Assembly: GCA_905618885.1 (NCBI GenBank)
Contig: CAJQTC010000019.1
Span: 1-35,008, forward strand
Length of the DNA: 35,008 nt
Source of the DNA: an uncultured Pelagibacteraceae bacterium
GTDB taxonomy: Bacteria > Pseudomonadota > Alphaproteobacteria > Pelagibacterales > Pelagibacteraceae
Direction: 5' to 3'
Both the position numbers and the translations under genes were made by a program. Shown here one piece after another: positions 1 through 8,206 of the stretch; the first letter of the stretch is position 1, and each line of letters opens with the position of its first letter. The notes under the pieces are model-generated. The model was not told the DNA's origin, made no database searches, and saw nothing but the letters and a program-made list of their open reading frames with translations.

Positions 1-1403
<1,403 letters not shown>

Positions 1404-1411
1404 ATGGAAAA

Positions 1412-2695
1412 ATGAATTTTTCTACTCTGTTCAGACTAGAAGAGAACCTCCACTTAGACAAAAAGACATTAGTAAACCTAAGATGGATTGCGATTATTGG
1501 TCAGCTATTTGCAATTAACTTTGTTTACTTTTATTTAGAATTAAATCTTCCTGTTATTGAAACACATATTATAGTTTTTATAGGCTTTATAACAAATATA
1601 GTTCTACAATTTATCATTAGAACAAATCAGCTAAAAGATCTTTCTTCCTCTCTCTTTCTTGCTTATGACTTAGTACAATTAAGTACCTTATTATATTTAA
1701 CAGGGGGGATTCTTAATCCATTTGCGTTACTGATAATTATTCCAACCATAGTTTCCTCAACATTTTTAAGCATGGGTACAACAATAATTCTTGGAACTTT
1801 AACTATAGGCCTATTATTTATCTTAAAAGAATATCACAGAATACTTCCTGGTTTAGACGTTTATAGTTTTAGCTTTTCCGAATATTATTTAGCTGGAGCT
1901 TTAGTATCTATAATTATTGGATTAGTTTTTTTAAGTTATTTTGGAATAAGGTTTTCTGGTGAAACAAAAAAAAGATCTGAAGCATTAGATAAGCTCCAAC
2001 AAGTGATGGCAAAAGAGTATGAATTGGATTCACTTGGTGGGCAAGCTGCAGCTGCAGCTCATTCACTTGGTACACCGCTTGCTACAATTTCAGTAGTTGC
2101 TAAAGAACTTAAAAAAGAAATCGGAGATAAATCAAAGCATTCAAAAGATTTAGATCTGCTAATTAGCCAGGCTAAAAGATGTAGCGATATTTTGAAACAA
2201 ATTTCCAAAAAAGAAATTAGAGAGGATCAATTTATTAATTTAATAAAAGTAGAAGATCTTTTAGAAGAAATTATCGTCTCCTTTAAAGAAACCTCAAATA
2301 AAAAAATTACATTATTGGAAAATGATGACAAAAATAAAATAAATATTAAAAGATCACCAGAGATTGTTTACGGTCTGAGAAACTTTATTGGGAACGCTAT
2401 TAAATTTGCAGATAAAGAAGTACGTATAAAATTATTAAGTGATAAACAAGAACTCATATTGATAATTGATGATGATGGACCAGGTTTTGCTGAAGATGTT
2501 ATTAAGCTTATTGGGGAACCATATTTAAAATCAAAATCAAAAAAAATAACTGATAAAGCTGGCCTTGGATTGGGTATTTTTTTAGGTAAAACGCTTTTAG
2601 AAAGAAAAAAAGCTCGATTAACTTTTTTAAACAAAGAAGATCTAAAAGGCGCTACAGTTAAAATATCTTGGAATATACTAGATATTAAAAATTAA
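1412..2695 (+). CDS. regB: RegB/PrrB/ActS-family redox sensor histidine kinase
   Basis: Membrane sensor kinase expected to phosphorylate RegA in response to the respiratory/quinone redox state. Five or six hydrophobic segments fill residues 24-182. They include GGILNPF (98-104), the family's ubiquinone-binding GGxxNPF box. The phospho-acceptor His217 lies in AHSLGTPLATI, the RegB-type H-box. Cys257 in RCSDILKQI matches the redox-active cysteine motif of RegB. The ATPase domain shows an N-box (NAIKFAD), DDDGPGF and GLGLGIFLG. At 427 residues it is slightly short for the family. It starts 9 bases after gyrB. The partner RegA is not adjacent but about 3.4 kb away, beyond a minus-strand polyamine operon. 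Family assignment is firm because three family-specific motifs agree; the exact signal is inferred from homologues. Confidence 0.93.
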   Translation: MNFSTLFRLEENLHLDKKTLVNLRWIAIIGQLFAINFVYFYLELNLPVIETHIIVFIGFITNIVLQFIIRTNQLKDLSSSLFLAYDLVQLSTLLYLTGGILNPFALLIIIPTIVSSTFLSMGTTIILGTLTIGLLFILKEYHRILPGLDVYSFSFSEYYLAGALVSIIIGLVFLSYFGIRFSGETKKRSEALDKLQQVMAKEYELDSLGGQAAAAAHSLGTPLATISVVAKELKKEIGDKSKHSKDLDLLISQAKRCSDILKQISKKEIREDQFINLIKVEDLLEEIIVSFKETSNKKITLLENDDKNKINIKRSPEIVYGLRNFIGNAIKFADKEVRIKLLSDKQELILIIDDDGPGFAEDVIKLIGEPYLKSKSKKITDKAGLGLGIFLGKTLLERKKARLTFLNKEDLKGATVKISWNILDIKN

Positions 2696-2782
2696 TTTAA
2701 AGTAAGTTCATGTTGAGTCATGCAGTATATAGCATCAAAACTTCATATTAAATTAGAAGAAACTAGGAAATAAAAACTCTTA

Positions 2783-3664
2783 TTATCTCTTAAATTCAAA
2801 AGTATAAGAAAGAATTTTATAAGCTAATTTTGCTACTAAGAAATTATATGAGTTAAAACCTTTAATTGGTGATAATTCATTAATATCAGCACCAACAATA
2901 TTCGAATTTTTTGCAGCAATTTTAATGATACTTAAAGTTTCATCCCATAGTAATCCGCCTGGTTCAGGAGTTCCTGTTGCCGGCATAATACTCGAATCCA
3001 ATCCATCGACATCAAATGTTAGGTAAACAGTTTTATTTTTTATCATTTTTTTAAATTTTTTTAAGTCCCATTTTAATTTGTCTTTAGCCCAAAAAATATT
3101 AATTCTTGCTTTGTTTTTTTTTAAAAAGGGGATTTCACTTTCAGAGATATTCCTAATACCAAAAGAAATAATAGACACATTTTTATAATCTAAACATCTT
3201 TTGATAGCTGATGCATGAGAAAATTTTTCACCATTATAACTTTCTCTTAAATCTGCATGCGCATCAAAGTGCAATAAGCAAATTTTTTTATGTTTTTTTA
3301 CAAATGGAACAATACATCCAGGAGTAATTGAGTGTTCCCCACCCAAAGTAATAGGGAAGAGCTTTTTATTCAAAATTTCCTCGTTTATATCTGACATTTT
3401 TTTTAAAGCTTTTTTAATATTTTTATCAATCTTGAATGGTTTTAACGTTTTAATTCCAATTTTTTTATATGGTTCACAATGCAACTCTTCATCATATAAT
3501 TCCACTTGATGAGAGGCCTTAATAATTTCTTTAGGTCCGTTTCTGGTGCCACCGCCGTAGCTAACTGTTTTTTCAAGTCCAAAAGGGACAACAACAACTT
3601 TCTCTTTAAAATTGATTTTATTATCAATTCCCAGAAAGCCTTTTTTATTTGAAAGATATTTCAT
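2783..3664 (-). CDS. speB: Ureohydrolase (arginase/agmatinase family), agmatinase-like
   Basis: Mn-dependent enzyme of the arginase fold that hydrolyses a guanidino group, releasing urea. Metal ligands are visible: His111 in GGEHS, Asp134/His136/Asp138 in FDAHADLR, and Asp218/Asp220 in FDVDGLD. The following PATGTPEPGG and the loop after DAHADLR (ESYNGEKFSHASA) resemble agmatinase rather than arginase. It is the last gene of a minus-strand operon with ornithine decarboxylase and a DHS-like protein. Since the decarboxylase already makes putrescine directly, the substrate may be agmatine or a larger guanidino-polyamine made by its neighbour; this is inference. The start at ATG 3664 lies 12 bases after the upstream gene's stop. 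At 293 residues it has normal family length. Confidence 0.88.
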   Translation of the reverse strand: MKYLSNKKGFLGIDNKINFKEKVVVVPFGLEKTVSYGGGTRNGPKEIIKASHQVELYDEELHCEPYKKIGIKTLKPFKIDKNIKKALKKMSDINEEILNKKLFPITLGGEHSITPGCIVPFVKKHKKICLLHFDAHADLRESYNGEKFSHASAIKRCLDYKNVSIISFGIRNISESEIPFLKKNKARINIFWAKDKLKWDLKKFKKMIKNKTVYLTFDVDGLDSSIMPATGTPEPGGLLWDETLSIIKIAAKNSNIVGADINELSPIKGFNSYNFLVAKLAYKILSYTFEFKR

Positions 3665-3676
3665 TTTTAAATATTT

Positions 3677-4726
3677 TTATTTAAATATTTTTGAAAATTT
3701 TTTTTTATCTCTATTTTTCCAATATTCACGATGGTATGCATCACTTGCAATTAAAGGTAATACGCTTGTCGCTTCAGCAAATACCATTTGTTCTTTTGTT
3801 ATATCAACTTTACCCCATGAACTTGCTTCTTTTAATGTTGAGCTACTACAAGCTCCATCACGAGTATCAGCAACAGTAATTTGAATAGCATATTTATGCA
3901 TATCTACTTTTTTCCCTAATAACTCCGCACACACAACAGTGTCTTGAACAAAATTCTTTGGAACGCCGCCTCCAATCATTAATAAACCAGATTGTTTAGA
4001 TTGTAGTTTAATTTCAGTTAACTCTCTAAATTCACGAATAGAGTCTATAGTCATATGTCTTTTTGGGTTTTGCTCTTGGTGCATCACTAAGCCAAAACCT
4101 GCTGAACTGTCAGTAAAAGCTGGACAAAAAATTGGAACATCGTTGTCATAAGCAGTTTCAATCAATGAACCTTTCTTTTTTCCATTTTTTTTTAAGTACC
4201 TACCAAGTTCCTTAATAAATTCTCTAGACGTGTAAGATCGTGGTTCTAAGGTGTTAGCTATTTCACATATAGCTTTATCACATGCCTGAAGCTCCTCTTC
4301 ATCAATGTAAGTATCGTAAATTCTATCAATATAGTTGTCTCTAAGAACAGTATCATCTTGAAATTGGGAACCTTGATAGTGTTTGAAGCCTAAAGCTTCA
4401 AAAAAATCCATATCAATTATAGAAGCGCCAGTAGCAACAATGGCATCAATCATGTTATTTTTTACTAGATCTGCATATAAATCCATACATCCGCCTGCAG
4501 ATGTAGATCCAGCTAATGTTAGGAAAATTGAGCAATCTTTATCAGCTAGCATTTCATTATAAATACTAGCAGCTCTAGCTGTGTCCCTAGACGTGAATGA
4601 CATTTTCCTCATCCCATCAATGATTTTTCTTGCATCGAATGATTTAATATCAATATGCTCTACAGGATTACCGAGAAGAAATTTTTTATTATGTCCTATG
4701 TTATTAGGATTATTTTTTTTGTCCAT
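3677..4726 (-). CDS. Deoxyhypusine synthase-like protein
   Basis: 349 residues of the deoxyhypusine synthase fold, an NAD-dependent enzyme family that moves an aminobutyl group from spermidine onto an acceptor amine. The catalytic lysine is preserved (Lys306 in SSWGKV, equivalent to Lys329 of human DHS). The glutamate and tryptophan of the EAxSWGK motif are also present. Upstream, DGACSSS replaces the eukaryotic DGSDSGA, so the equivalent of the substrate-contacting aspartate appears to be Cys. Bacteria lack eIF5A, the normal protein acceptor, so a small amine (putrescine or agmatine) is the likelier acceptor, giving a homospermidine-type product; that is inference. The start overlaps the stop of ornithine decarboxylase by one base (TAATG), arguing for translational coupling. 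Confidence 0.9.
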   Translation of the reverse strand: MDKKNNPNNIGHNKKFLLGNPVEHIDIKSFDARKIIDGMRKMSFTSRDTARAASIYNEMLADKDCSIFLTLAGSTSAGGCMDLYADLVKNNMIDAIVATGASIIDMDFFEALGFKHYQGSQFQDDTVLRDNYIDRIYDTYIDEEELQACDKAICEIANTLEPRSYTSREFIKELGRYLKKNGKKKGSLIETAYDNDVPIFCPAFTDSSAGFGLVMHQEQNPKRHMTIDSIREFRELTEIKLQSKQSGLLMIGGGVPKNFVQDTVVCAELLGKKVDMHKYAIQITVADTRDGACSSSTLKEASSWGKVDITKEQMVFAEATSVLPLIASDAYHREYWKNRDKKKFSKIFK

Positions 4727-5904
4727 TAAGCAACCAAGTATTTAACTTTACTCGAAGCATCATACAAACTCATGATTGGTTGATCTGCTGTTTCAAATAT
4801 CTTATCAGAATAGAAGCCGTTAAATTTAGTTCTAAAGGTCAATCCGTAAGCACCTAATTGTCCTAATTCAATATAATCACCTTCTTTAATGTTGTTAGGT
4901 AACATGAAAGGTCCTTTCATATAATCCATACTATCACAGGTAGGTCCAAAAAAATTAAATGCAGTTAATTTTTTTGACTGGATTCTTCCATTTAAAATCA
5001 TTCTAGATGGCAAAATAAAATTAGGAACTCCGGCATCAAACAAAGTACCGTATGTCCCATCATTAATATAAAGTTTGTGTTTTTTCCTAAGGTTGACTTT
5101 GACTATAGTTGAACCACTTTCAGCTACTATTGCCCTACCGGGTTCACAAATTAACTCAGGTGTAACTGGTAAGTTAAGTTTTGCAATAGAATCTTTTATT
5201 TCATTTAGATAATTTTCAAGTGGTTCAGGATTTAAGTCTGGATAGATAGAAGGAAACCCACCACCAACATTTATGATATCAGGTATTATTTTAGTTTTTT
5301 TTATTATATTTCCAACTTCACTAATTGCTTTAGTAAAAGAAATCTTGTGCATGCATTGAGAACCTACGTGGAAACTAATCCCAATTTTATTAGCATGATC
5401 TTTACACAACCTAACTAGTCCGAGCGCTTCACTAGATAACGCACCAAATTTTCTAGACAAATCGATTTCAGCATGTTCATTTGAAATAGAAATTCTTATG
5501 TAGAGAGTTAAATCTTTTGCATGATTTGTTGCTTCAAGAATTTTGACCAACTCATCTTTAGTATCAAGTGCAAAATCCCTAATACCTAAATTAAAATAAG
5601 CTTCTGAAATATCTTTTCTACTTTTTACTGTATGCATAAAATAAATATGTGCATCAGGTTTTAAATTTTTTATTAATAAAATTTCATTTATTGATGCAGT
5701 GTCAAAGTTTTCTATTCCGTTGCTGATAATATGTTTTAAAACTTCTTCATTTGGATTGGTTTTCACAGCATATAAAACTTTTCCAGGAAAATTATTTTTA
5801 AAAAATTGAGTTGATATTTTAATAGAATCTGGGCGTATACAATAAACCGGATAATCTGGTTTTAATGTGTTAACTAATTCGTTAACGTCTTTAAATTTTT
5901 GCAT
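4726..5904 (-). CDS. Ornithine decarboxylase, PLP fold III (eukaryotic-like)
   Basis: PLP-dependent decarboxylase converting ornithine to putrescine. The Schiff-base lysine is Lys48 in KVLYAVKTNP. Other fold-III landmarks are FHVGSQC, NVGGGFP and CEPGRAI. The active-site cysteine Cys323 lies in GPTCDSMD, which matches ornithine (or ornithine/lysine) decarboxylases rather than diaminopimelate decarboxylase. At 392 residues it has the usual length of the short alphaproteobacterial enzymes. It is the first gene of the operon with the DHS-like and agmatinase-like genes. The Shine-Dalgarno AAGGA lies 9 bases before ATG 5904. That SD is complementary to an upstream CCTTTT within a set of inverted repeats (separate entry), suggesting RNA-level control. 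Lysine decarboxylation as a side activity cannot be excluded from sequence. Confidence 0.93.
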   Translation of the reverse strand: MQKFKDVNELVNTLKPDYPVYCIRPDSIKISTQFFKNNFPGKVLYAVKTNPNEEVLKHIISNGIENFDTASINEILLIKNLKPDAHIYFMHTVKSRKDISEAYFNLGIRDFALDTKDELVKILEATNHAKDLTLYIRISISNEHAEIDLSRKFGALSSEALGLVRLCKDHANKIGISFHVGSQCMHKISFTKAISEVGNIIKKTKIIPDIINVGGGFPSIYPDLNPEPLENYLNEIKDSIAKLNLPVTPELICEPGRAIVAESGSTIVKVNLRKKHKLYINDGTYGTLFDAGVPNFILPSRMILNGRIQSKKLTAFNFFGPTCDSMDYMKGPFMLPNNIKEGDYIELGQLGAYGLTFRTKFNGFYSDKIFETADQPIMSLYDASSKVKYLVA

Positions 5905-5910
5905 CTCATG

Positions 5911-5990
5911 TGTTCCTTTTTTTATTTACACAAAAGGTTTTTAAAAAATTTTATAAAAAAACCTGTTAAATCGTTATTTAAGGTTTTTTT
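5911..5990 (-). promoter_or_regulatory. Chain of alternative hairpins in the ornithine decarboxylase leader
   Basis: Read on the minus strand: AAAAAAACCT (5990-5981), its perfect complement AGGTTTTTTT (5964-5955), then AAAAACCT (5942-5935), which can also pair with the middle element. Next come CCTTTT (5937-5932) and the decarboxylase SD tract AAAAGG (around 5920-5915), which can pair with each other. Pairing 1:2 would leave CCTTTT free to cover the SD; pairing 2:3 would keep the SD open. On the plus strand, 5955-5990 also looks like a hairpin with a T-tract, yet it lies upstream of both divergent genes, so a simple gene-end terminator does not fit. Alphaproteobacterial ODC genes are known to carry the speF leader RNA; a match was not established here. 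A/T richness makes chance pairing a real risk. Confidence 0.45.
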
Positions 5991-6024
5991 AATTAATGTA
6001 AAGAAAATAATACAAAAGTATTGG

Positions 6025-6061
6025 TTGATAATTTTCACTTCATCACCATATTAGTCTCAGA
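6025..6061 (+). promoter_or_regulatory. Candidate sigma70-type promoter of regA
   Basis: TTGATA (6025-6030) and TATTAG (6049-6054) are separated by 18 bases. Transcription would begin close to the regA ATG at 6062, giving almost no leader, and no Shine-Dalgarno is visible before that ATG. This is a pattern match in A/T-rich DNA only. Confidence 0.3.
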
Positions 6062-6634
6062 ATGAAAAACACAAACACAGAATCAGTTAACTTAAACTTA
6101 AGTGATTTTAGCGACAAGAGCCTATTAATACTTGACGACGACGATCCTTTCAGAGGGAGGTTGGCAAGAGCAATGGAGAAGAAAGGATTTGTCGTAACAG
6201 AAGCTAAAAGTGTTAAAGAAGGCCTTATAATTGCACAAAATACGCCTACAGGTTTTGCCGTTATAGATCTTAGGCTTGAAGATGGTAACGGTTTAGAAGT
6301 GGTTAAGACTCTTCACAAATCAAAAAAAGAGAGCAGAATTGTCATGCTAACGGGCTATGGAAATCTACCCACAGCTGTAGCAGCAGTTAAAGCTGGTGCA
6401 ATAGATTATATTGCTAAACCAGTAGATGCAGACGATGTTGAGGCAGCTTTGCTAGCATCAGCTGAGTCAAAGGCCAAACCACCTGAAAATCCAATGTCTG
6501 CAGATAGGGTCAAATGGGAACATATTCATAGAGTGTTTGAATTGTGTAACCGTAATGTATCTGAGACAGCTAGAAGACTTAAAATGCATCGTAGAACACT
6601 GCAACGTATTCTATCAAAACGTTCACCTAAATAA
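6062..6634 (+). CDS. regA: RegA/PrrA/ActR-family response regulator
   Basis: Two-domain regulator: receiver at about residues 18-130 and a Fis-type helix-turn-helix at the C-terminus. The acidic pocket LDDDD, phospho-acceptor Asp69 in VIDLRLEDGNG, the switch threonine in VMLTGYG and the lysine of IAKPVDADD are all present. The C-terminus NVSETARRLKMHRRTLQRILSKR is nearly diagnostic for RegA, whose recognition helix is unusually conserved. At 190 residues it has normal length. It is the expected partner of the RegB kinase at 1412-2695. It is divergent from the ornithine decarboxylase operon across a 157-base spacer, so that operon is a candidate direct target (inference). Its stop directly abuts the bioY stop on the other strand. 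Confidence 0.95.
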   Translation: MKNTNTESVNLNLSDFSDKSLLILDDDDPFRGRLARAMEKKGFVVTEAKSVKEGLIIAQNTPTGFAVIDLRLEDGNGLEVVKTLHKSKKESRIVMLTGYGNLPTAVAAVKAGAIDYIAKPVDADDVEAALLASAESKAKPPENPMSADRVKWEHIHRVFELCNRNVSETARRLKMHRRTLQRILSKRSPK

Positions 6635-7189
6635 TTAATTTAAGTATTGATTAAGTTTTTTTAGTTTAGACAAGCTAAATAAAACTATTAAAACTTTAAA
6701 AAGTTCTGCCAATAAAAATGGTTGCACACCTAGTTGAAACAAAGGTTTTTCCCATCCAATTAGAGTTCCTAGCCAAAAAATTCCAAATATATATATAAAG
6801 CTTACTGAAAATATTAATTGTAAAAATTTTATCAATAAATTTTTATTAAATTTAAAAGAACCTGCAAAATAAACAGTAAAAAGGAAACCAATTAAATAAC
6901 CCATTGTAGGGCCACTGAAATAAACTATTCCAACTCCTTTTTCAGGTGAACCAGAAAAAACAGGCAAGCCAATAATTCCTTCGAATAAATAAAGCGCTAC
7001 AGTCGCAACGCCCAATTTCCATCCAAGAGTAACACCCAAGAGAAGAACAACTAATGTTTGCATAGTCATAGGAACTGGGTAGAAAGGAATTTTTATTTTT
7101 GATGAAACTGCTAAAAGAACTGTACCAACTAGTGCAATAAATACACTTTTTATTATCTTAGATTGTTTTAGTTCTTTTATTAATTCCAT
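6635..7189 (-). CDS. bioY: BioY-family biotin transporter substrate-binding component
   Basis: 184-residue integral membrane protein with about six hydrophobic segments. The N-terminal signature KIPFYPVPMTMQTLVVLLLG is typical of BioY, the biotin-binding S component of ECF transporters. A conserved glycine-rich GPTMGYLIGF follows. No bioM/bioN energy genes are nearby; many alphaproteobacterial BioY proteins are reported as solitary, and it may share a common energizing module or act alone. The gene implies use of exogenous biotin, fitting the vitamin dependence typical of streamlined marine bacteria (inference). It ends back-to-back with regA, with zero spacing, and starts 32 bases after the ABC ATPase stop, so the two may be co-transcribed. 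Confidence 0.9.
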   Translation of the reverse strand: MELIKELKQSKIIKSVFIALVGTVLLAVSSKIKIPFYPVPMTMQTLVVLLLGVTLGWKLGVATVALYLFEGIIGLPVFSGSPEKGVGIVYFSGPTMGYLIGFLFTVYFAGSFKFNKNLLIKFLQLIFSVSFIYIFGIFWLGTLIGWEKPLFQLGVQPFLLAELFKVLIVLFSLSKLKKLNQYLN

Positions 7190-7221
7190 AATTGCATATT
7201 TACTTTTTTTTTAACTAAAAT

Positions 7222-8154
7222 CTAGTTATTTGTTAATTTTACAAAAACATCTTCTAAATCACCATCTTCCGTAGATATATCTAAAATTTCAATGCTGTTT
7301 TTCTTTAGCACATTGATAATATCATCAAATTTATAAGAATTTTTTTCATATATAGCTGTAACAGTATTAGCAATTTTTGAATTAAATTGAACACCCGGTA
7401 AAGTTAAATTTTTGTTATCAGGTATTTTGGAAACTTTAAAAGTAATTTTTTTTGTTTGTATCCTATCTAATAATTTTTGCGTCGTGTCTAAGGCGACTAA
7501 ATTTCCTTTGTCAATGATTGCTATACGGTCACACATTTCTTGAGCTTCAAAAAGATAATGTGTAGTTAAAATAATTGTTACTCCCTCTTTATTTAATGAT
7601 TTAACATTTTCCCAAAGATTTTTTCTCAATTCCACATCAACACCAGCGGTAGGCTCATCCAAAACAAGTATCGGTGGTTGATGGACCATAGCTTTTGCAA
7701 TTAACAGTCTTCTTTTCATGCCTCCGGATAGACTTCGGGCATAAGAATCTGCTTGTTTATCTAAGGAGACCATTTTTAAAATAATATCTGTAATCCTATT
7801 TTTTTTGGGAACTCCGTATAATCCAGCCTGCAATTCTAATAATTTTCTAGGACTGAAGAAAGCATCTAAATTAATTTCTTGCGGTACTATTCCTATTGAT
7901 GCTCTTACTTGTCTTGGATTTAGATCTAAATCAAACCCCCAAACATTTACATTACCTTCTGTTTTAGTGACGGTACCCGCTAATATACTTAGAAAAGTAG
8001 TTTTCCCAGCTCCATTGGGACCTAATAAACCAAATACCTCACCTTGCTTAACTTCAAAATTCAAGCCGTTAAGAGCTTTACTTGAAATATCTATTTCATT
8101 TTTTTTTGAATAAATTTTAGTTAAGTTTTCAACACTTAAAGCAATTTTGTTCAT
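7222..8154 (-). CDS. ABC-2-type transporter ATP-binding protein (YadG-like)
   Basis: 310-residue ABC ATPase. Walker A is GPNGAGKTT, the Q-loop lies in VPQEINL, the signature is LSGGMKRR, Walker B is ILVLDEPTAGVD, and the H-loop is TTHYLFEAQE. The extra ~80-residue C-terminal tail after IDKGNLVALDT is typical of the ABC-2 export group (YadG, NodI, CcmA-like DrrA). No permease partner is encoded next to it in this window, so the substrate is unknown. It is divergent from polA across a 52-base spacer, and bioY lies downstream on the same strand. All ATPase motifs look intact. Confidence 0.88.
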   Translation of the reverse strand: MNKIALSVENLTKIYSKKNEIDISSKALNGLNFEVKQGEVFGLLGPNGAGKTTFLSILAGTVTKTEGNVNVWGFDLDLNPRQVRASIGIVPQEINLDAFFSPRKLLELQAGLYGVPKKNRITDIILKMVSLDKQADSYARSLSGGMKRRLLIAKAMVHQPPILVLDEPTAGVDVELRKNLWENVKSLNKEGVTIILTTHYLFEAQEMCDRIAIIDKGNLVALDTTQKLLDRIQTKKITFKVSKIPDNKNLTLPGVQFNSKIANTVTAIYEKNSYKFDDIINVLKKNSIEILDISTEDGDLEDVFVKLTNN

Positions 8155-8206
8155 AGTTTATTTAATTATATCACGAAATAAATAGGGTATTATAAGTAAT
8201 AAATTT

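Noticed and set aside
2696-2782. Possible small gene or terminator between regB and the ureohydrolase
   Set aside because: 87 bases with no ORF of note and no stable hairpin with a T-tract.
7805-8113. 102-residue plus-strand ORF
   Set aside because: Lies entirely inside the ABC ATPase on the other strand; no ribosome site and no recognizable domain. A shadow ORF, as are the other ORF-track entries left out of the feature list.
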